Shown: in pieces, positions 35,005 to 44,090 of the stretch
How positions within the stretch are numbered: position 1 is the first letter of the stretch
Layout of the letters: the number at the start of each line of letters is the position of its first letter
Source of the DNA: Micromonospora sp. MA102
GTDB taxonomy: Bacteria > Actinomycetota > Actinomycetes > Mycobacteriales > Micromonosporaceae
Assembly (NCBI RefSeq): GCF_025460765.1
Contig: NZ_JAMWEG010000003.1
Span: 558,001 to 622,000, forward strand
DNA length: 64,000 bases
Reading direction: 5' to 3'
Made by a program: the position numbers and the translations under genes
The notes under the pieces: generated by a model
Seen by the model: only the letters and a program-made list of their open reading frames with translations
Databases searched by the model: none
What the model was told of the DNA's origin: nothing

Positions 35005-36051
35005 ATGGCAGACGAACCACTGATCCTCGGCATCGAGACGTCCTGCGACGAGACCGGGGTGGGCATCGTCCGCGGGCACACCCTGCTCGCGGACGCGCTC
35101 GCCTCCAGCGTCGAGGAGCACGCCCGGTTCGGCGGCGTGGTGCCCGAGGTGGCCAGCCGCGCCCACCTGGAGGCCATCGTGCCGACCATGGACCGGGCGT
35201 TGCGCGAGGCCGGGGTGACGATCGCCGACATCGACGCGATCGCCGTGACCTCCGGGCCGGGCCTGGCCGGCGCGCTGCTCGTCGGGGTCGCCGCCGCCAA
35301 GGGGTACGCGGTGGCTGCCGAGAAGCCGGTGTACGGGGTGAACCACCTGGCCGCGCACGTGGCCGTGGACACCCTGGAGCACGGCCCGCTGCCCGAGCCG
35401 GCCATCGCCCTGCTGGTCTCCGGCGGGCACTCCTCGCTGCTGCGCGTCGACGACCTGGCCCGCGAGGTCACCCCGCTCGGCGCGACCATCGACGACGCGG
35501 CCGGCGAGGCGTTCGACAAGGTGGCCCGGCTGCTCGGGCTGCCCTTCCCCGGCGGCCCGTTCATCGACCGGGAGGCGCGGGCCGGCGATCCGGCGGCGAT
35601 CGCCTTCCCGCGCGGGCTGACCGCGCCCAAGGACCTGGCCGGGCACCGCTTCGACTTCTCCTTCTCGGGCCTGAAGACGGCGGTGGCCCGCTGGGTGGAG
35701 GCCCGGCAGCGGGCCGGCGAGCCGGTGCCGGTGGCCGACGTGGCCGCGTCCTTCCAGGAGGCGGTGTGCGACGTGCTGGTCGGCAAGGCGCTGGATGCCT
35801 GCCGGAGCAGCGGCATCGACACGCTGGTGATCGGCGGCGGGGTGGCCGCCAACTCGCGGCTGCGGGCGATGGCCGAGCACCGGGCGGCGAAGCACGGCGT
35901 CCGGGTGCGTACGCCCCGGCCGAAGCTCTGCACCGACAACGGCGCCATGGTGGCCGCGCTCGGCTCGCACCTGGTCGCCGCGGGCGTCGCCCCGAGCCGG
36001 CTGGACCTGCCCGCCGACTCCGCCATGCCGCTGACCGTGGTCAGTGTCTGA
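35005..36051 (+). CDS. tsaD: tRNA N6-adenosine threonylcarbamoyltransferase TsaD
   Basis: A 348-aa catalytic subunit transferring threonylcarbamoyl to A37 of tRNA. It opens [15 protein letters not shown]; metal ligands are H114 and H118 (VNHLAAH). It also has [46 protein letters not shown] and the C-terminal metal site [12 protein letters not shown] at 35005 is chosen from the conserved opening. The final codons overlap the possible early GTG of the next small gene. Confidence 0.97.
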   Translation: MADEPLILGIETSCDETGVGIVRGHTLLADALASSVEEHARFGGVVPEVASRAHLEAIVPTMDRALREAGVTIADIDAIAVTSGPGLAGALLVGVAAAKGYAVAAEKPVYGVNHLAAHVAVDTLEHGPLPEPAIALLVSGGHSSLLRVDDLAREVTPLGATIDDAAGEAFDKVARLLGLPFPGGPFIDREARAGDPAAIAFPRGLTAPKDLAGHRFDFSFSGLKTAVARWVEARQRAGEPVPVADVAASFQEAVCDVLVGKALDACRSSGIDTLVIGGGVAANSRLRAMAEHRAAKHGVRVRTPRPKLCTDNGAMVAALGSHLVAAGVAPSRLDLPADSAMPLTVVSV

Positions 36052-36070
36052 GGCCGGGGAGGGGACCGAC

Positions 36071-36325
36071 GTGATCGTCCGGATGTGGGAGGCGAAGGCC
36101 GAGCCGTACGGGTTCGCCGACCTGATCACCTGGGTGTGCGAGACCGCGCTGCCCGAGTTCGAGCACGAACCGCTGCACCTGTCGAGCGAGGTGTTCTCCT
36201 CGACCGACCACCGCGTGGTGGTGATCTCGAAGTGGCGGAGCAGCCCGCGGGAGCTGCCCGAGCCACCCATGCGGTTGGTCGCCCGGCCGCCGCACAGCTG
36301 GGACTTCACGCAGGTCGATCGCTGA
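36071..36325 (+). CDS. small conserved protein, possible dimeric alpha/beta-barrel (ABM-like)
   Basis: An 84-aa protein of the pattern beta (VIVRMWEAKAEP), helix (FADLITWVCETALPEFE), beta (HLSSEVFSSTDHRVVVISKWRSS). This resembles antibiotic-biosynthesis-monooxygenase-like ferredoxin folds. GTG at 36071 follows a GGGGAGGGGA ribosome site. A longer start at GTG 36044, overlapping the tsaD stop, is possible. It follows tsaD closely and may be co-transcribed. Function unknown. Confidence 0.65.
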   Translation: MIVRMWEAKAEPYGFADLITWVCETALPEFEHEPLHLSSEVFSSTDHRVVVISKWRSSPRELPEPPMRLVARPPHSWDFTQVDR

Positions 36326-36395
36326 CCCGGAGCCGGCACGGCCGGCGGAAACTGGTTGGCGTCCGCCCCGGTCCGGCACCTAGCGTCGGGTGGTC

Positions 36396-38102
36396 ATGCG
36401 CTTCTCACCGGCCGGCGATCCCGGCACTCCCGACGCCCGGTCCGCCACCCGTTACCTGGTCTGGCTCGCCGGTCGGCACCCCGTGTACTTCGGCGCCGCC
36501 ATCACCCTCGGTGTCGTCTGGATGCTCGCCCAGGCGCTGATGCCGGCCGCCGTCGGCCGGGCCGTCGACGCGGGCCTCGCCCACCGCGACCCGGACGCCC
36601 TGCTCCGCTGGGGCCTGGTCCTCCTCGGGCTGGGCGTCGTCCAGGCGACCGCCGGCATCCTGCGGCACCGCTGCGCCGTGCACAACTGGCTCGGCGCCGC
36701 GTACCGGACCGTGCAGGTCACCGTGGACGCCACCAACCGGCTCGGCGCCGCGCTGCCCCGCCGGGTCGCCGCGGGCGAGGTGGTGAGCATCGGCACGGCC
36801 GACATCGAGCACATCGGCAGCGCCATCGACATCACTGCCCGGGGCACCGGCGCGGTGGTCGCCATCGCCACCGTGGCGGTGATCCTGCTCACCGCCTCCC
36901 TGCCGCTCGGCCTCGTGGTGGTGCTCGGCGTGCCGCTGCTCATGGCGCTGGTGGCGCTGCTCATCCGGCCGCTGCACCGGCAGCAGGCGGCGTACCGGGA
37001 GTCAACCGGTGAGCTGACCGCGCGGGCCGGCGACATCGTGTCCGGGCTGCGGGTGCTGCGCGGGGTGGGCGGTGAGCCGGTGCTGGGCGCCCGCTACCGG
37101 GAGCAGTCCCAGACGCTGCGGGCCGACGGCCTGCGGGTGGCCCGGGTGGAGTCGCTCATCCAGGCCGCGCAGATCCTGCTGCCCGGCGTCTTCGTGGTGC
37201 TGGTGACCTGGCTCGGGGCCCGGTTCGCGCTGCGCGGCGAGATCAGCGCCGGCCAGCTGGTCTCCTTCTACGGCTACACGGCGTTCCTGGTCAGCCCGCT
37301 GCGCAACCTCACCGAGGCGGCCGACAAGCTGACCCGAGGGCACGTCGCGGCCCGCCGGGTGGTGCGGCTGCTCCGCCTCGCACCGGAGTTCACCGACCCG
37401 GCCCGCCCGGTGCCGGTGCCCGAGGGGCCGGGCGAGCTGGTGGACGTGCGCTCCGGGCTGGTGCTGCGGCCGGGCCGGCTCACCGCGCTGGCCGGCACCG
37501 CGCCCGAGGACGCGGCCGAGATCGCCGACCGGCTGGGCCGGTACGCCGACGGAGACGTGACGCTGCACGGCGTACCGCTGCGGGACGTGGCGCTGGCGAC
37601 GGTGCGTGAGCGGATCCTGGTGGCCGACAACGACGCGCAGCTGTTCAGCGGCGCCCTCCGCGCGGAGCTGGACCCGCACGACCGGGCGGATCGCCCCGCC
37701 ATCGAGGCGGCGCTGGTCGCGGCGAGCGCCACCGACATCGTCGAGGCGCTGCCCGGCGGCCTGGACAGCCCGGTCGCCGAGCGCGGCCGGGAATTCTCCG
37801 GCGGGCAGCGGCAGCGGCTGCGGCTGGCCCGGGCACTGGTCGCCGACCCGGAGACGCTGGTGCTGGTCGAGCCGACCAGCGCGGTGGACGCGCACACCGA
37901 GGCGCGGATCGCCGACCGGCTGGCCGCCGCCCGGCGCGGGCGGACGACGCTGGTCTGCACGACCAGCCCGCTGGTGCTCGGCCGCGCCGAGCACGTGGTG
38001 TTCGTGGAGGACGGCAAGGTGGTCGCCGAGGGTCGCCACGACGAGCTGCTCGCCGCCGAGCCCCGGTACCGGGCCGCGGTGAGCCGGGAGGAGGACCGGT
38101 GA
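36396..38102 (+). CDS. ABC exporter half-transporter with degenerate ATP site (subunit 1)
   Basis: A 568-aa TMD-NBD protein with about six TM helices in residues 20-300. The nucleotide domain is unusual. The P-loop is gone (ALAGTAPEDAAEIADRL replaces GxxGxGKS/T), the Walker B Asp is Val (LVLVEPTSAVDA), the Q-loop reads VADNDAQLF, and the H-loop His is missing (VCTTSPLVL). The signature EFSGGQRQRLRLARAL is intact. It overlaps the start of a second half-transporter by four bases (GTGA). Together they would form a heterodimer with one working site. ATG at 36396 is preferred, 9 bases after TAGCGT; GTG at 36390 is an alternative. The substrate is unknown. Confidence 0.88.
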   Translation: MRFSPAGDPGTPDARSATRYLVWLAGRHPVYFGAAITLGVVWMLAQALMPAAVGRAVDAGLAHRDPDALLRWGLVLLGLGVVQATAGILRHRCAVHNWLGAAYRTVQVTVDATNRLGAALPRRVAAGEVVSIGTADIEHIGSAIDITARGTGAVVAIATVAVILLTASLPLGLVVVLGVPLLMALVALLIRPLHRQQAAYRESTGELTARAGDIVSGLRVLRGVGGEPVLGARYREQSQTLRADGLRVARVESLIQAAQILLPGVFVVLVTWLGARFALRGEISAGQLVSFYGYTAFLVSPLRNLTEAADKLTRGHVAARRVVRLLRLAPEFTDPARPVPVPEGPGELVDVRSGLVLRPGRLTALAGTAPEDAAEIADRLGRYADGDVTLHGVPLRDVALATVRERILVADNDAQLFSGALRAELDPHDRADRPAIEAALVAASATDIVEALPGGLDSPVAERGREFSGGQRQRLRLARALVADPETLVLVEPTSAVDAHTEARIADRLAAARRGRTTLVCTTSPLVLGRAEHVVFVEDGKVVAEGRHDELLAAEPRYRAAVSREEDR

Positions 38103-39847
38103 GCAACGCCCTGCCCGTCGCCGACGCGCAGCAGGTCCGCCGGTACGCGCGGGAGCTGGTCCGCCGGCACCCGCGCGGCCTGGCCACCGCGCTCGGCCTG
38201 CACGCGCTCGCCGCGGCCGCCGGCCTGGTCGCGCCCCGGCTCCTCGGCGACCTGGTCGAGGGGATCTCGCGCGGGGTCGGGGCGGTCACCGTGGACCGGG
38301 TGGCCCTGGCCATCGCCGGCTTCGTGGTCGCCCAGTCGGTGCTGGTCCGCTTCGCCCACCTGGCCTCGGCCCGGCTCGGGGAGCGGGTCCTCGCCGAGCT
38401 GCGCGAGGAGTTCGTCGACCGGGTGCTCGCCCTGCCGCTGTCCACCGTGGAGCGGGCCGGCACGGGCGACCTGCTCACCCGCACCTCCCGGGATGTCGCC
38501 GCGCTCTCCCGGACGGTCCGGTTCGCCGCGCCGGAGACACTGATCTCGGCGCTCACCGTGCTGCTGATCCTCGGCGCGCTGGTGCTGACCGGCCCGCTGC
38601 TGGTGCTGCCCTGCCTGCTCGCCGTGCCGATGCTGGTCGCCGGCACCCGCTGGTACCTGCGCCGGGCACCGGCCGGCTACCTGCGGGAGAACGCCGCGTA
38701 CTCCGACATCACCGACGGGATCAGCGAGACGGTCGAGGGGGCGCGGACCACCGAGGCGCTGCGCCAGCAGGCCCGCCGTCGCGCCCGGTCCGACGCCGAC
38801 ATCCGCCGGTCGTACGCGGCCGAGTACTACACGCTGCGCCTGCGGACGGTCTTCTTCCCGGTCGCCGAGATCGGCTACCTGCTGCCGGTGGTCGGCACCC
38901 TGCTGCTCGGCGGCTGGTTCTACCTGGAGGGCTGGGCCAGCCTCGGCCAGGTCACCGCGGCCACCCTCTACGCCCAGCAGCTGGTGGACCCGGTCGACCG
39001 GCTGCTGTCGTGGCTGGACGAGTTCCAGGTCGGCGGCGCCTCGCTGGCCCGGCTGCTCGGCGTGGCCGGCGAGCCGGCGGACGCCGCCGCCCCGGGGCCC
39101 GACCGGCGGCCGGTCTCCGACGACGGGCGGCTCGCCGCCCACGACGTCCGGTACGCGTACCGCGCCGGCCACGACGTGCTGCACGGGGTGACCCTGGTGC
39201 CCCGGCCGGGGGAGAAGCTGGCCATGGTCGGCCCGTCCGGCGCGGGGAAGTCCACGCTGGGCCGGCTGCTGGCCGGGGTGCACGAGCCGCGCGCCGGCAG
39301 CGTGACCGTGGACGGCCGGCCACTGTCCGGGCTGCCCCTGGCCGAGCTGCGCACCCACGTCGCGCTGGTCAGCCAGGAGCACCACGTCTTCATCGGCACC
39401 CTCGCCGACAACGTGGCGATGGTCCGCCCGGACGCCGGCCTCGCCGAGGTGCGCGCGGCGCTCGCCGCGGTCGACGCGCGGGACTGGGCGGAGGCGCTGC
39501 CGGACGGGCTCGACACCCGGGTCGGCGCGGGCGGGCATCCGCTCTCGCCGGCGCAGGCGCAGCAGGTCGCGCTGGCGCGGCTGGTGCTCGCCGACCCGCA
39601 CACCCTGGTGTTGGACGAGGCCACCTCGCTGATCGACCCGCGGGCGGCCCGGGCGCTGGAACGTTCGCTGGCCGCCGTGCTCCAGGGCCGGACCGTCATC
39701 GCCATCGCGCACCGGCTCTTCTCCGCCCACGACGCGGACCGGGTGGCGGTGGTCGAGGACGGCCGGATCACCGAGCTGGGTTCGCACGACGAGCTGGTCG
39801 CGGCCGGTGGCTCGTACGCCGCCCTGTGGCGGTCCTGGCACGGCTGA
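38099..39847 (+). CDS. ABC exporter half-transporter (subunit 2)
   Basis: A 582-aa TMD-NBD exporter subunit. Walker A GPSGAGKST, Q-loop LVSQEHHVFIGT, Walker B TLVLDEATSLID and H-loop IAIAHRL are intact, but the signature is LSPAQ instead of LSGGQ (HPLSPAQAQQVALARL). That defect is the mirror image of subunit 1. The functional site should use Walker A/B from here and FSGGQ from the partner. GTG at 38099 overlaps the partner stop. The gene ends 4 bases before a strong terminator. Confidence 0.92.
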   Translation: MSNALPVADAQQVRRYARELVRRHPRGLATALGLHALAAAAGLVAPRLLGDLVEGISRGVGAVTVDRVALAIAGFVVAQSVLVRFAHLASARLGERVLAELREEFVDRVLALPLSTVERAGTGDLLTRTSRDVAALSRTVRFAAPETLISALTVLLILGALVLTGPLLVLPCLLAVPMLVAGTRWYLRRAPAGYLRENAAYSDITDGISETVEGARTTEALRQQARRRARSDADIRRSYAAEYYTLRLRTVFFPVAEIGYLLPVVGTLLLGGWFYLEGWASLGQVTAATLYAQQLVDPVDRLLSWLDEFQVGGASLARLLGVAGEPADAAAPGPDRRPVSDDGRLAAHDVRYAYRAGHDVLHGVTLVPRPGEKLAMVGPSGAGKSTLGRLLAGVHEPRAGSVTVDGRPLSGLPLAELRTHVALVSQEHHVFIGTLADNVAMVRPDAGLAEVRAALAAVDARDWAEALPDGLDTRVGAGGHPLSPAQAQQVALARLVLADPHTLVLDEATSLIDPRAARALERSLAAVLQGRTVIAIAHRLFSAHDADRVAVVEDGRITELGSHDELVAAGGSYAALWRSWHG

Positions 39848-39851
39848 GCGA

Positions 39852-39882
39852 AAGGCCCCACCGGGCACACCGGTGGGGCCTT
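39852..39882. terminator. bidirectional terminator between ABC exporter and DUF4142 gene
   Basis: A perfect 13-bp stem AAGGCCCCACCGG / CCGGTGGGGCCTT with loop GCACA. A-rich and T-rich ends on both flanks let it work in both directions between the convergent genes. Confidence 0.88.
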
Positions 39883-39897
39883 GAGCGTGCCGCGCGG

Positions 39898-40635
39898 TCA
39901 GGAGCGGCGGAGCAGCCGCCAGGTCGCGTACCCGCCGGTGGCCAGGGCCAGCAGGAAGACGGCCCACACCACGGTGGTGCTGACCTGGATCCCGCCGCCG
40001 CTGCCGACGTTGGCGCCGGCCGCGGCGATCAGCGAGTCGCTCTGCGCCGGGGGCATCGCGGGCGGCGGGAGCTGCTGCCAGCGGACCAGCCCGGTGCTCT
40101 CCAGCATCAGCATGTGGTTGGTGACGAAGGTGTTCGTCTGGTCGGCGAGCTTGCGCACGATCGGGTCCCGGGTGCTGGCCCGGACCGCCCCGATCACCGG
40201 GAAGATGTTGCCGTGCGCGACCCGCAGCCGGGTCACGAAGATCTGGTCGAACTGGGCGCCGGTGGCGTTCTGCATCTCGGTCAGCCAGCCCTGCTGCTGG
40301 GTGGTCGGGGTGGTCGGCAGGGTGGCGCCCAGCTTGTTCGCGGCCTCGACCACGAGCTGGTCGAGGACGCCGTGCTGGCGTGCGATCTCCGCGCCGATCT
40401 CCCGTACCCGCTTCGACTGGCCCTTCTCGGCGGCCATCTGCCCGGCCGGCATCTCCCAGAGCCCGGCCAGCCGTACCCCGTTGAGCAGCGTCATGTCGGC
40501 GGCGTTGAGCTGTACGACAGGGTTGGGCGCGGCCTGTGCCGCGCCGGGAAGAACGCCGATCCCCGCGGTGAGCGCGACGAGCAGCAGGATCACCCGGTGC
40601 GCCAGCCGGCGGCGTGCGGATTCCAGCGGTGCCAT
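39898..40635 (-). CDS. secreted/membrane DUF4142 domain protein
   Basis: A 245-aa protein. A signal peptide (residues 1 to about 36, VILLLVALTAGIGVLPGAAQA) is followed by a helical ferritin-like DUF4142 region (about 40-180: NAADMTLLNGVRLAGLWEMPAGQMAAEKG, REIGAEIARQHGVLDQLVVE, FVTNHMLML). A C-terminal TM helix with a basic end follows (TTVVWAVFLLALATGGYATWRLLRR). It is therefore probably anchored outside the cell. The function of the family is not established. ATG at 40635 follows GAGGAGGCAC. Confidence 0.82.
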   Translation of the reverse strand: MAPLESARRRLAHRVILLLVALTAGIGVLPGAAQAAPNPVVQLNAADMTLLNGVRLAGLWEMPAGQMAAEKGQSKRVREIGAEIARQHGVLDQLVVEAANKLGATLPTTPTTQQQGWLTEMQNATGAQFDQIFVTRLRVAHGNIFPVIGAVRASTRDPIVRKLADQTNTFVTNHMLMLESTGLVRWQQLPPPAMPPAQSDSLIAAAGANVGSGGGIQVSTTVVWAVFLLALATGGYATWRLLRRS

Positions 40636-40740
40636 GGTGGGGGTGCCTCCTCGGTCCGGACCGGTACGCGGATGTCGCGGGCGGGCCGCACCCGCCGGCC
40701 GCCCGTCCGCACACTGGTACGGATCACGAGCCCGATCAGT

Positions 40741-41934
40741 TCAGCCGACGTCGAGCGGGTCGGCGAGGAGGCGTTCGAAGGCCAGCTCGGCGGCGCCGAT
40801 CAGCGCCGCGTCGTCACCGAGCTTCGGGGTGCGCAGCCGCACGTGTTCCAGGCAGGCGGGCAGCCCGTTGGAGTTGAGCCGGCTGCGCACCTGGGCGGCG
40901 GCGGCCAGGTAGAGGTCGCGCATGGTGCCGCCGAAGATGACCATCTCCGGGTTGAAGATGTTGACCAGGTTGGCCACGCCGAAGCCGAGCCAGTCGCCGG
41001 CCTGCCGCACGGCGGTCTGGGCCCGCGCGTCGCCCCGGTCGGCGGCGTCGAAGACCGCCAGCAGCGCCTCCCGGCCCCGGGCGTCGGAGCGGCCGGCGGC
41101 GCGGAGCAGCCCGTGCTCGCCGATCTCGGTCTCCCAGCAGCCGCGCCGCCCGCAGTCGCACCGCATCCCGTCGCGGACCACCACCATGTGGCCGACCTCG
41201 CCGCTGTAGCCGCCGTGCCCGGTGAGCCGCCGGCCGCCGGCGATGATGCCGGCGCCGACGCCGACGTCCCCGTAGAGGTAGATGACGTTGTCGCAGCCGG
41301 CGGCAACGCCGCGGGCGTGCTCGGCGAAGGCGGCCACGTCGGCCACGTTGCCCACCGTGATGGGCACGTCGACACCCAGCTCGGCGGCGAGCGCCGCGCC
41401 GAGCGGCTCGTCCACCCAGCCGGTGGTCGGGCTGAGCCGGACCAGCCCGTCCTCGCGGCGGACCATGCCGCAGACCGCCACGCCGGCCCCGACGCAGATG
41501 GAGTCGGGCGGCACCGCCCGGTGCATCTCCCGGACCGCGTCGGCCAGCAGCGGCGCGGCGTCCCCGGCGACCAGGTTCCGCGGCCGGTCGAGTTCCCGGC
41601 GGTCGAGCACCTCACCGCCGAGCCCGACCCGCGCGACGCGCAGCCGGTCCACCTCGACGCTGTACGCGTACGCGTAGACCCGGGCCGACTCGGGCCGGAC
41701 GACCAGCGAGGGTCGTCCGGCCCGGCCGGTCTCCTTCGGCGTCCCCTCGCTGACCAGACCGGCGCCGGCCAGGTCGGCGGTCAGCGCGCCGATGGTGCTG
41801 CGGTTGAGGCCGAGCGCGGTGGTCAGCTCCGCGCGGCTGGTGGCGCCCCGGACGTGCACGTACCGGAGCAGTGCGCCCAGGTTCTGCCGACGGATCTCGT
41901 CCTGGCTCGGTCCCGCACGCATCGCCACCGTCAT
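40741..41934 (-). CDS. ROK family transcriptional regulator (XylR-like)
   Basis: A 397-aa regulator. The N-terminal winged helix (about 10-80: IRRQNLGALLRYVHVRGATSRAELTTALGLNRSTIGALTADL) is followed by a ROK sugar-kinase-like domain. This has the glycine loop GVGAGIIAGGRRLTGHGGYSGEVGHM and the zinc motif CDCGRRGCWE. No kinase activity is assumed. It is the last gene of the sugar ABC operon, 14 bases after the permease, so it is co-transcribed with its presumed targets. The inducer is likely the transported sugar. Confidence 0.9.
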   Translation of the reverse strand: MTVAMRAGPSQDEIRRQNLGALLRYVHVRGATSRAELTTALGLNRSTIGALTADLAGAGLVSEGTPKETGRAGRPSLVVRPESARVYAYAYSVEVDRLRVARVGLGGEVLDRRELDRPRNLVAGDAAPLLADAVREMHRAVPPDSICVGAGVAVCGMVRREDGLVRLSPTTGWVDEPLGAALAAELGVDVPITVGNVADVAAFAEHARGVAAGCDNVIYLYGDVGVGAGIIAGGRRLTGHGGYSGEVGHMVVVRDGMRCDCGRRGCWETEIGEHGLLRAAGRSDARGREALLAVFDAADRGDARAQTAVRQAGDWLGFGVANLVNIFNPEMVIFGGTMRDLYLAAAAQVRSRLNSNGLPACLEHVRLRTPKLGDDAALIGAAELAFERLLADPLDVG

Positions 41935-41948
41935 GTTCCGTGCCGGGT

Positions 41949-43208
41949 TCAGCGGGTGCCGGTCGCGGCGGCCCGCCGGCGGGACAGCGCGTCGATGGTG
42001 GCGGCGGCGAGCAGGACCACGCCGGTGACCACGTACTTCACGCCCGAGCTGTAGCCCATCAGTCCCATACCGTTGTCGATGACCGCGACCACCGCGCCGC
42101 CGAGCACGGCGTCGAGGATGCGGCCCTTGCCGCCGAAGAGGCTGGTGCCGCCGATCACCGCCGCGCCGACGGCGTAGAGCAGTACGTTACTGCCACCGGT
42201 GTTGGGGTCCACCGAGTTGGCCCGGCTGGCCGCCACGATGCCGCCGATCGCCGCCATCGTCGAGCAGATGACGAAGACGGAGGTGCGGATCCGGTCGACG
42301 TTGATGCCGGCCCGGCGGGCGGCCTCGGCGTTGCCGCCGACCGCGTAGACGTGCCGGCCGTAGCTGGTGCGCTGGAGCACGAAGGTCCAGAGGACCAGCA
42401 GCAGCGCGATGATCGGTACCACGATCGGCACGCCCTTGAGCGAGACGACCAGGACGTTGCGGCTGCGCTCCAGGTTCAGCACGTAGACCGCGGCGCCGAG
42501 GATGACCGCGAGGCCGGCGATCCGGGCGGCCACCACCGCGATCGGGTCGGTGAGCAGGCCACGGGCGGCCCGGTTGCGGTGCCGCAGCAGCTGCACGGCC
42601 GCGTACCCGGCGAGGGCCACCGCGGCCAGCGCCCAGCCGATCGCGGGGCTGAGATTGCGGTTCGCGATGGCGAGGATGGTGTCGTCCCGCACCGAGATGT
42701 TGGAGCCCTCCTTCATGAGCATCAGCACGATGCCCTGGAAGGCCAGGAAGCCGGCCAGAGTGACCACGAAGGACGGGATGCCGACCTTCGCCACCAGCAG
42801 GCCGAGCACGGTACCGATCACCACGCCGGTGACGACGGCGGCGAGCATCGCCACGTACCACGGATAGCCGCGCTCGGTGACGGCGTTGGCCAGGATGGCC
42901 GCGCAGACGCCGCTGGCGAAGCCGGCGGAGAGGTCGATCTCGCCGAGCAGCAGGACGAAGATCAGGCCCATCGCGATCAGGGTGGTCGCCGCGCCCTGGG
43001 TGAACAGGTTGGCGAAGTTGCCGGCCGTGAAGAACGACGGGCGGGCGATCGAGAAGCCGACCGCGAGCGCGAGCAGCATGAACACCGCGGGCAGCGCGCC
43101 GATGTCGCCACCGCGTACCCGGCGCCAGTAGTTGCTGAGGTGGGTGCCGAGGGTGGGCGCCGGCGTGACCGCGGCGGGGCCTTCCCTCTTGACGGCGGTG
43201 GTGGTCAT
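41949..43208 (-). CDS. sugar ABC transporter permease, XylH-like
   Basis: A 419-aa permease of the ribose/xylose family (BPD_transp_2) with about 12-14 TM helices. It is longer than RbsC (about 320), as XylH is. Motifs include LGEIDLSAGFASGVCAAILA near the N-terminal third and YAVGGNAEAARRAGINVDRIRTSVFVICS, the conserved cytosolic loop contacting the ATPase. ATG at 43208 overlaps the ATPase stop (ATGA). It forms a three-component importer with the adjoining ATPase and binding protein. Confidence 0.92.
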   Translation of the reverse strand: MTTTAVKREGPAAVTPAPTLGTHLSNYWRRVRGGDIGALPAVFMLLALAVGFSIARPSFFTAGNFANLFTQGAATTLIAMGLIFVLLLGEIDLSAGFASGVCAAILANAVTERGYPWYVAMLAAVVTGVVIGTVLGLLVAKVGIPSFVVTLAGFLAFQGIVLMLMKEGSNISVRDDTILAIANRNLSPAIGWALAAVALAGYAAVQLLRHRNRAARGLLTDPIAVVAARIAGLAVILGAAVYVLNLERSRNVLVVSLKGVPIVVPIIALLLVLWTFVLQRTSYGRHVYAVGGNAEAARRAGINVDRIRTSVFVICSTMAAIGGIVAASRANSVDPNTGGSNVLLYAVGAAVIGGTSLFGGKGRILDAVLGGAVVAVIDNGMGLMGYSSGVKYVVTGVVLLAAATIDALSRRRAAATGTR

Positions 43209-44020
43209 CGGACGGCTCCTGGAGTCGTGTCGGCGGGCGCGGCGCCGGTGCCGTTGCTGCCCGAATCGGCGAGGCCGAGGTTGCCGGAGCGACCGGCGGT
43301 GATCAGCTCGACCACCTGGGCGTGCGTGATGTCGCTGGTCTTCACCTGGGCGACCATCTGGCCGAGGTAGAGCGCGGCGATGCGGTCGGAGACCGCGAAG
43401 ACGTCGTTCATGTTGTGCGAGATGAGCACCACGGCCAGGCCGTTGTCGGCGAGCCGGCGGACCAGCTCCAGCACCTGCGCGGTCTGGGCGACGCCGAGGG
43501 CGGCGGTGGGCTCGTCCAGGATGACCAGCTTGCTGTTCCAGAGCACGGCCTTGGCGATGGCAACGGTCTGCCGCTGCCCGCCGGAGAGGCTGGACACGTG
43601 CTGGCGCAGCGACTTGACGGTCCGCACGCTCAGCCCGGCCAGGGTCTCGGCGGCCATCTGCTCCATGGTCGGCTCGTCGAGCACGATGCCGCTGCGCTTC
43701 TCGCGGCCGAGGAACATGTTCTGCACGATGTCGAGGTTGTCGCAGAGCGCGAGGTCCTGGTAGACGACCTCGATGCCCAGCGCTGCGGCGTCGCGCGGGC
43801 TGTTGATGCTCACCGGCCGGCCGTCGAAGCGGAACTCCCCGCCGTCGGTGGGGTAGATGCCGCTGATGCACTTGACCAGGGTCGACTTGCCGGCGCCGTT
43901 GTCGCCGACCAGCGCGGTCACCTCGCCTGGGTACGCGGTGAAGGCCACATCGCGCAGCACCTGGACGGGACCGAAGCTCTTGTCGATCCCGCGTAGCTCC
44001 AGCAGGGGGGTTGCGGACAC
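43205..44020 (-). CDS. sugar ABC transporter ATP-binding protein, single-domain XylG-like
   Basis: A 271-aa ATPase with Walker A VGDNGAGKST, Q-loop VVYQDLALCDNLDI, signature SLSGGQRQTVAIAKAV, Walker B VILDEPTAALG and H-loop LISHNM. RbsA/XylG in enteric bacteria carry two such domains; this has one, as is common in actinobacterial sugar importers. The final 25 residues are low complexity. GTG at 44020 follows AAGGAGA. It lies between the binding protein and the permease. Confidence 0.93.
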   Translation of the reverse strand: MSATPLLELRGIDKSFGPVQVLRDVAFTAYPGEVTALVGDNGAGKSTLVKCISGIYPTDGGEFRFDGRPVSINSPRDAAALGIEVVYQDLALCDNLDIVQNMFLGREKRSGIVLDEPTMEQMAAETLAGLSVRTVKSLRQHVSSLSGGQRQTVAIAKAVLWNSKLVILDEPTAALGVAQTAQVLELVRRLADNGLAVVLISHNMNDVFAVSDRIAALYLGQMVAQVKTSDITHAQVVELITAGRSGNLGLADSGSNGTGAAPADTTPGAVR

Positions 44021-44090
44021 GGGGTTCTCCTTCGGAGGCGGAGGGGAGGTCTCGGATCCCGTCCGGCGCCGCCTGGTGCGGGGGTTGAGG

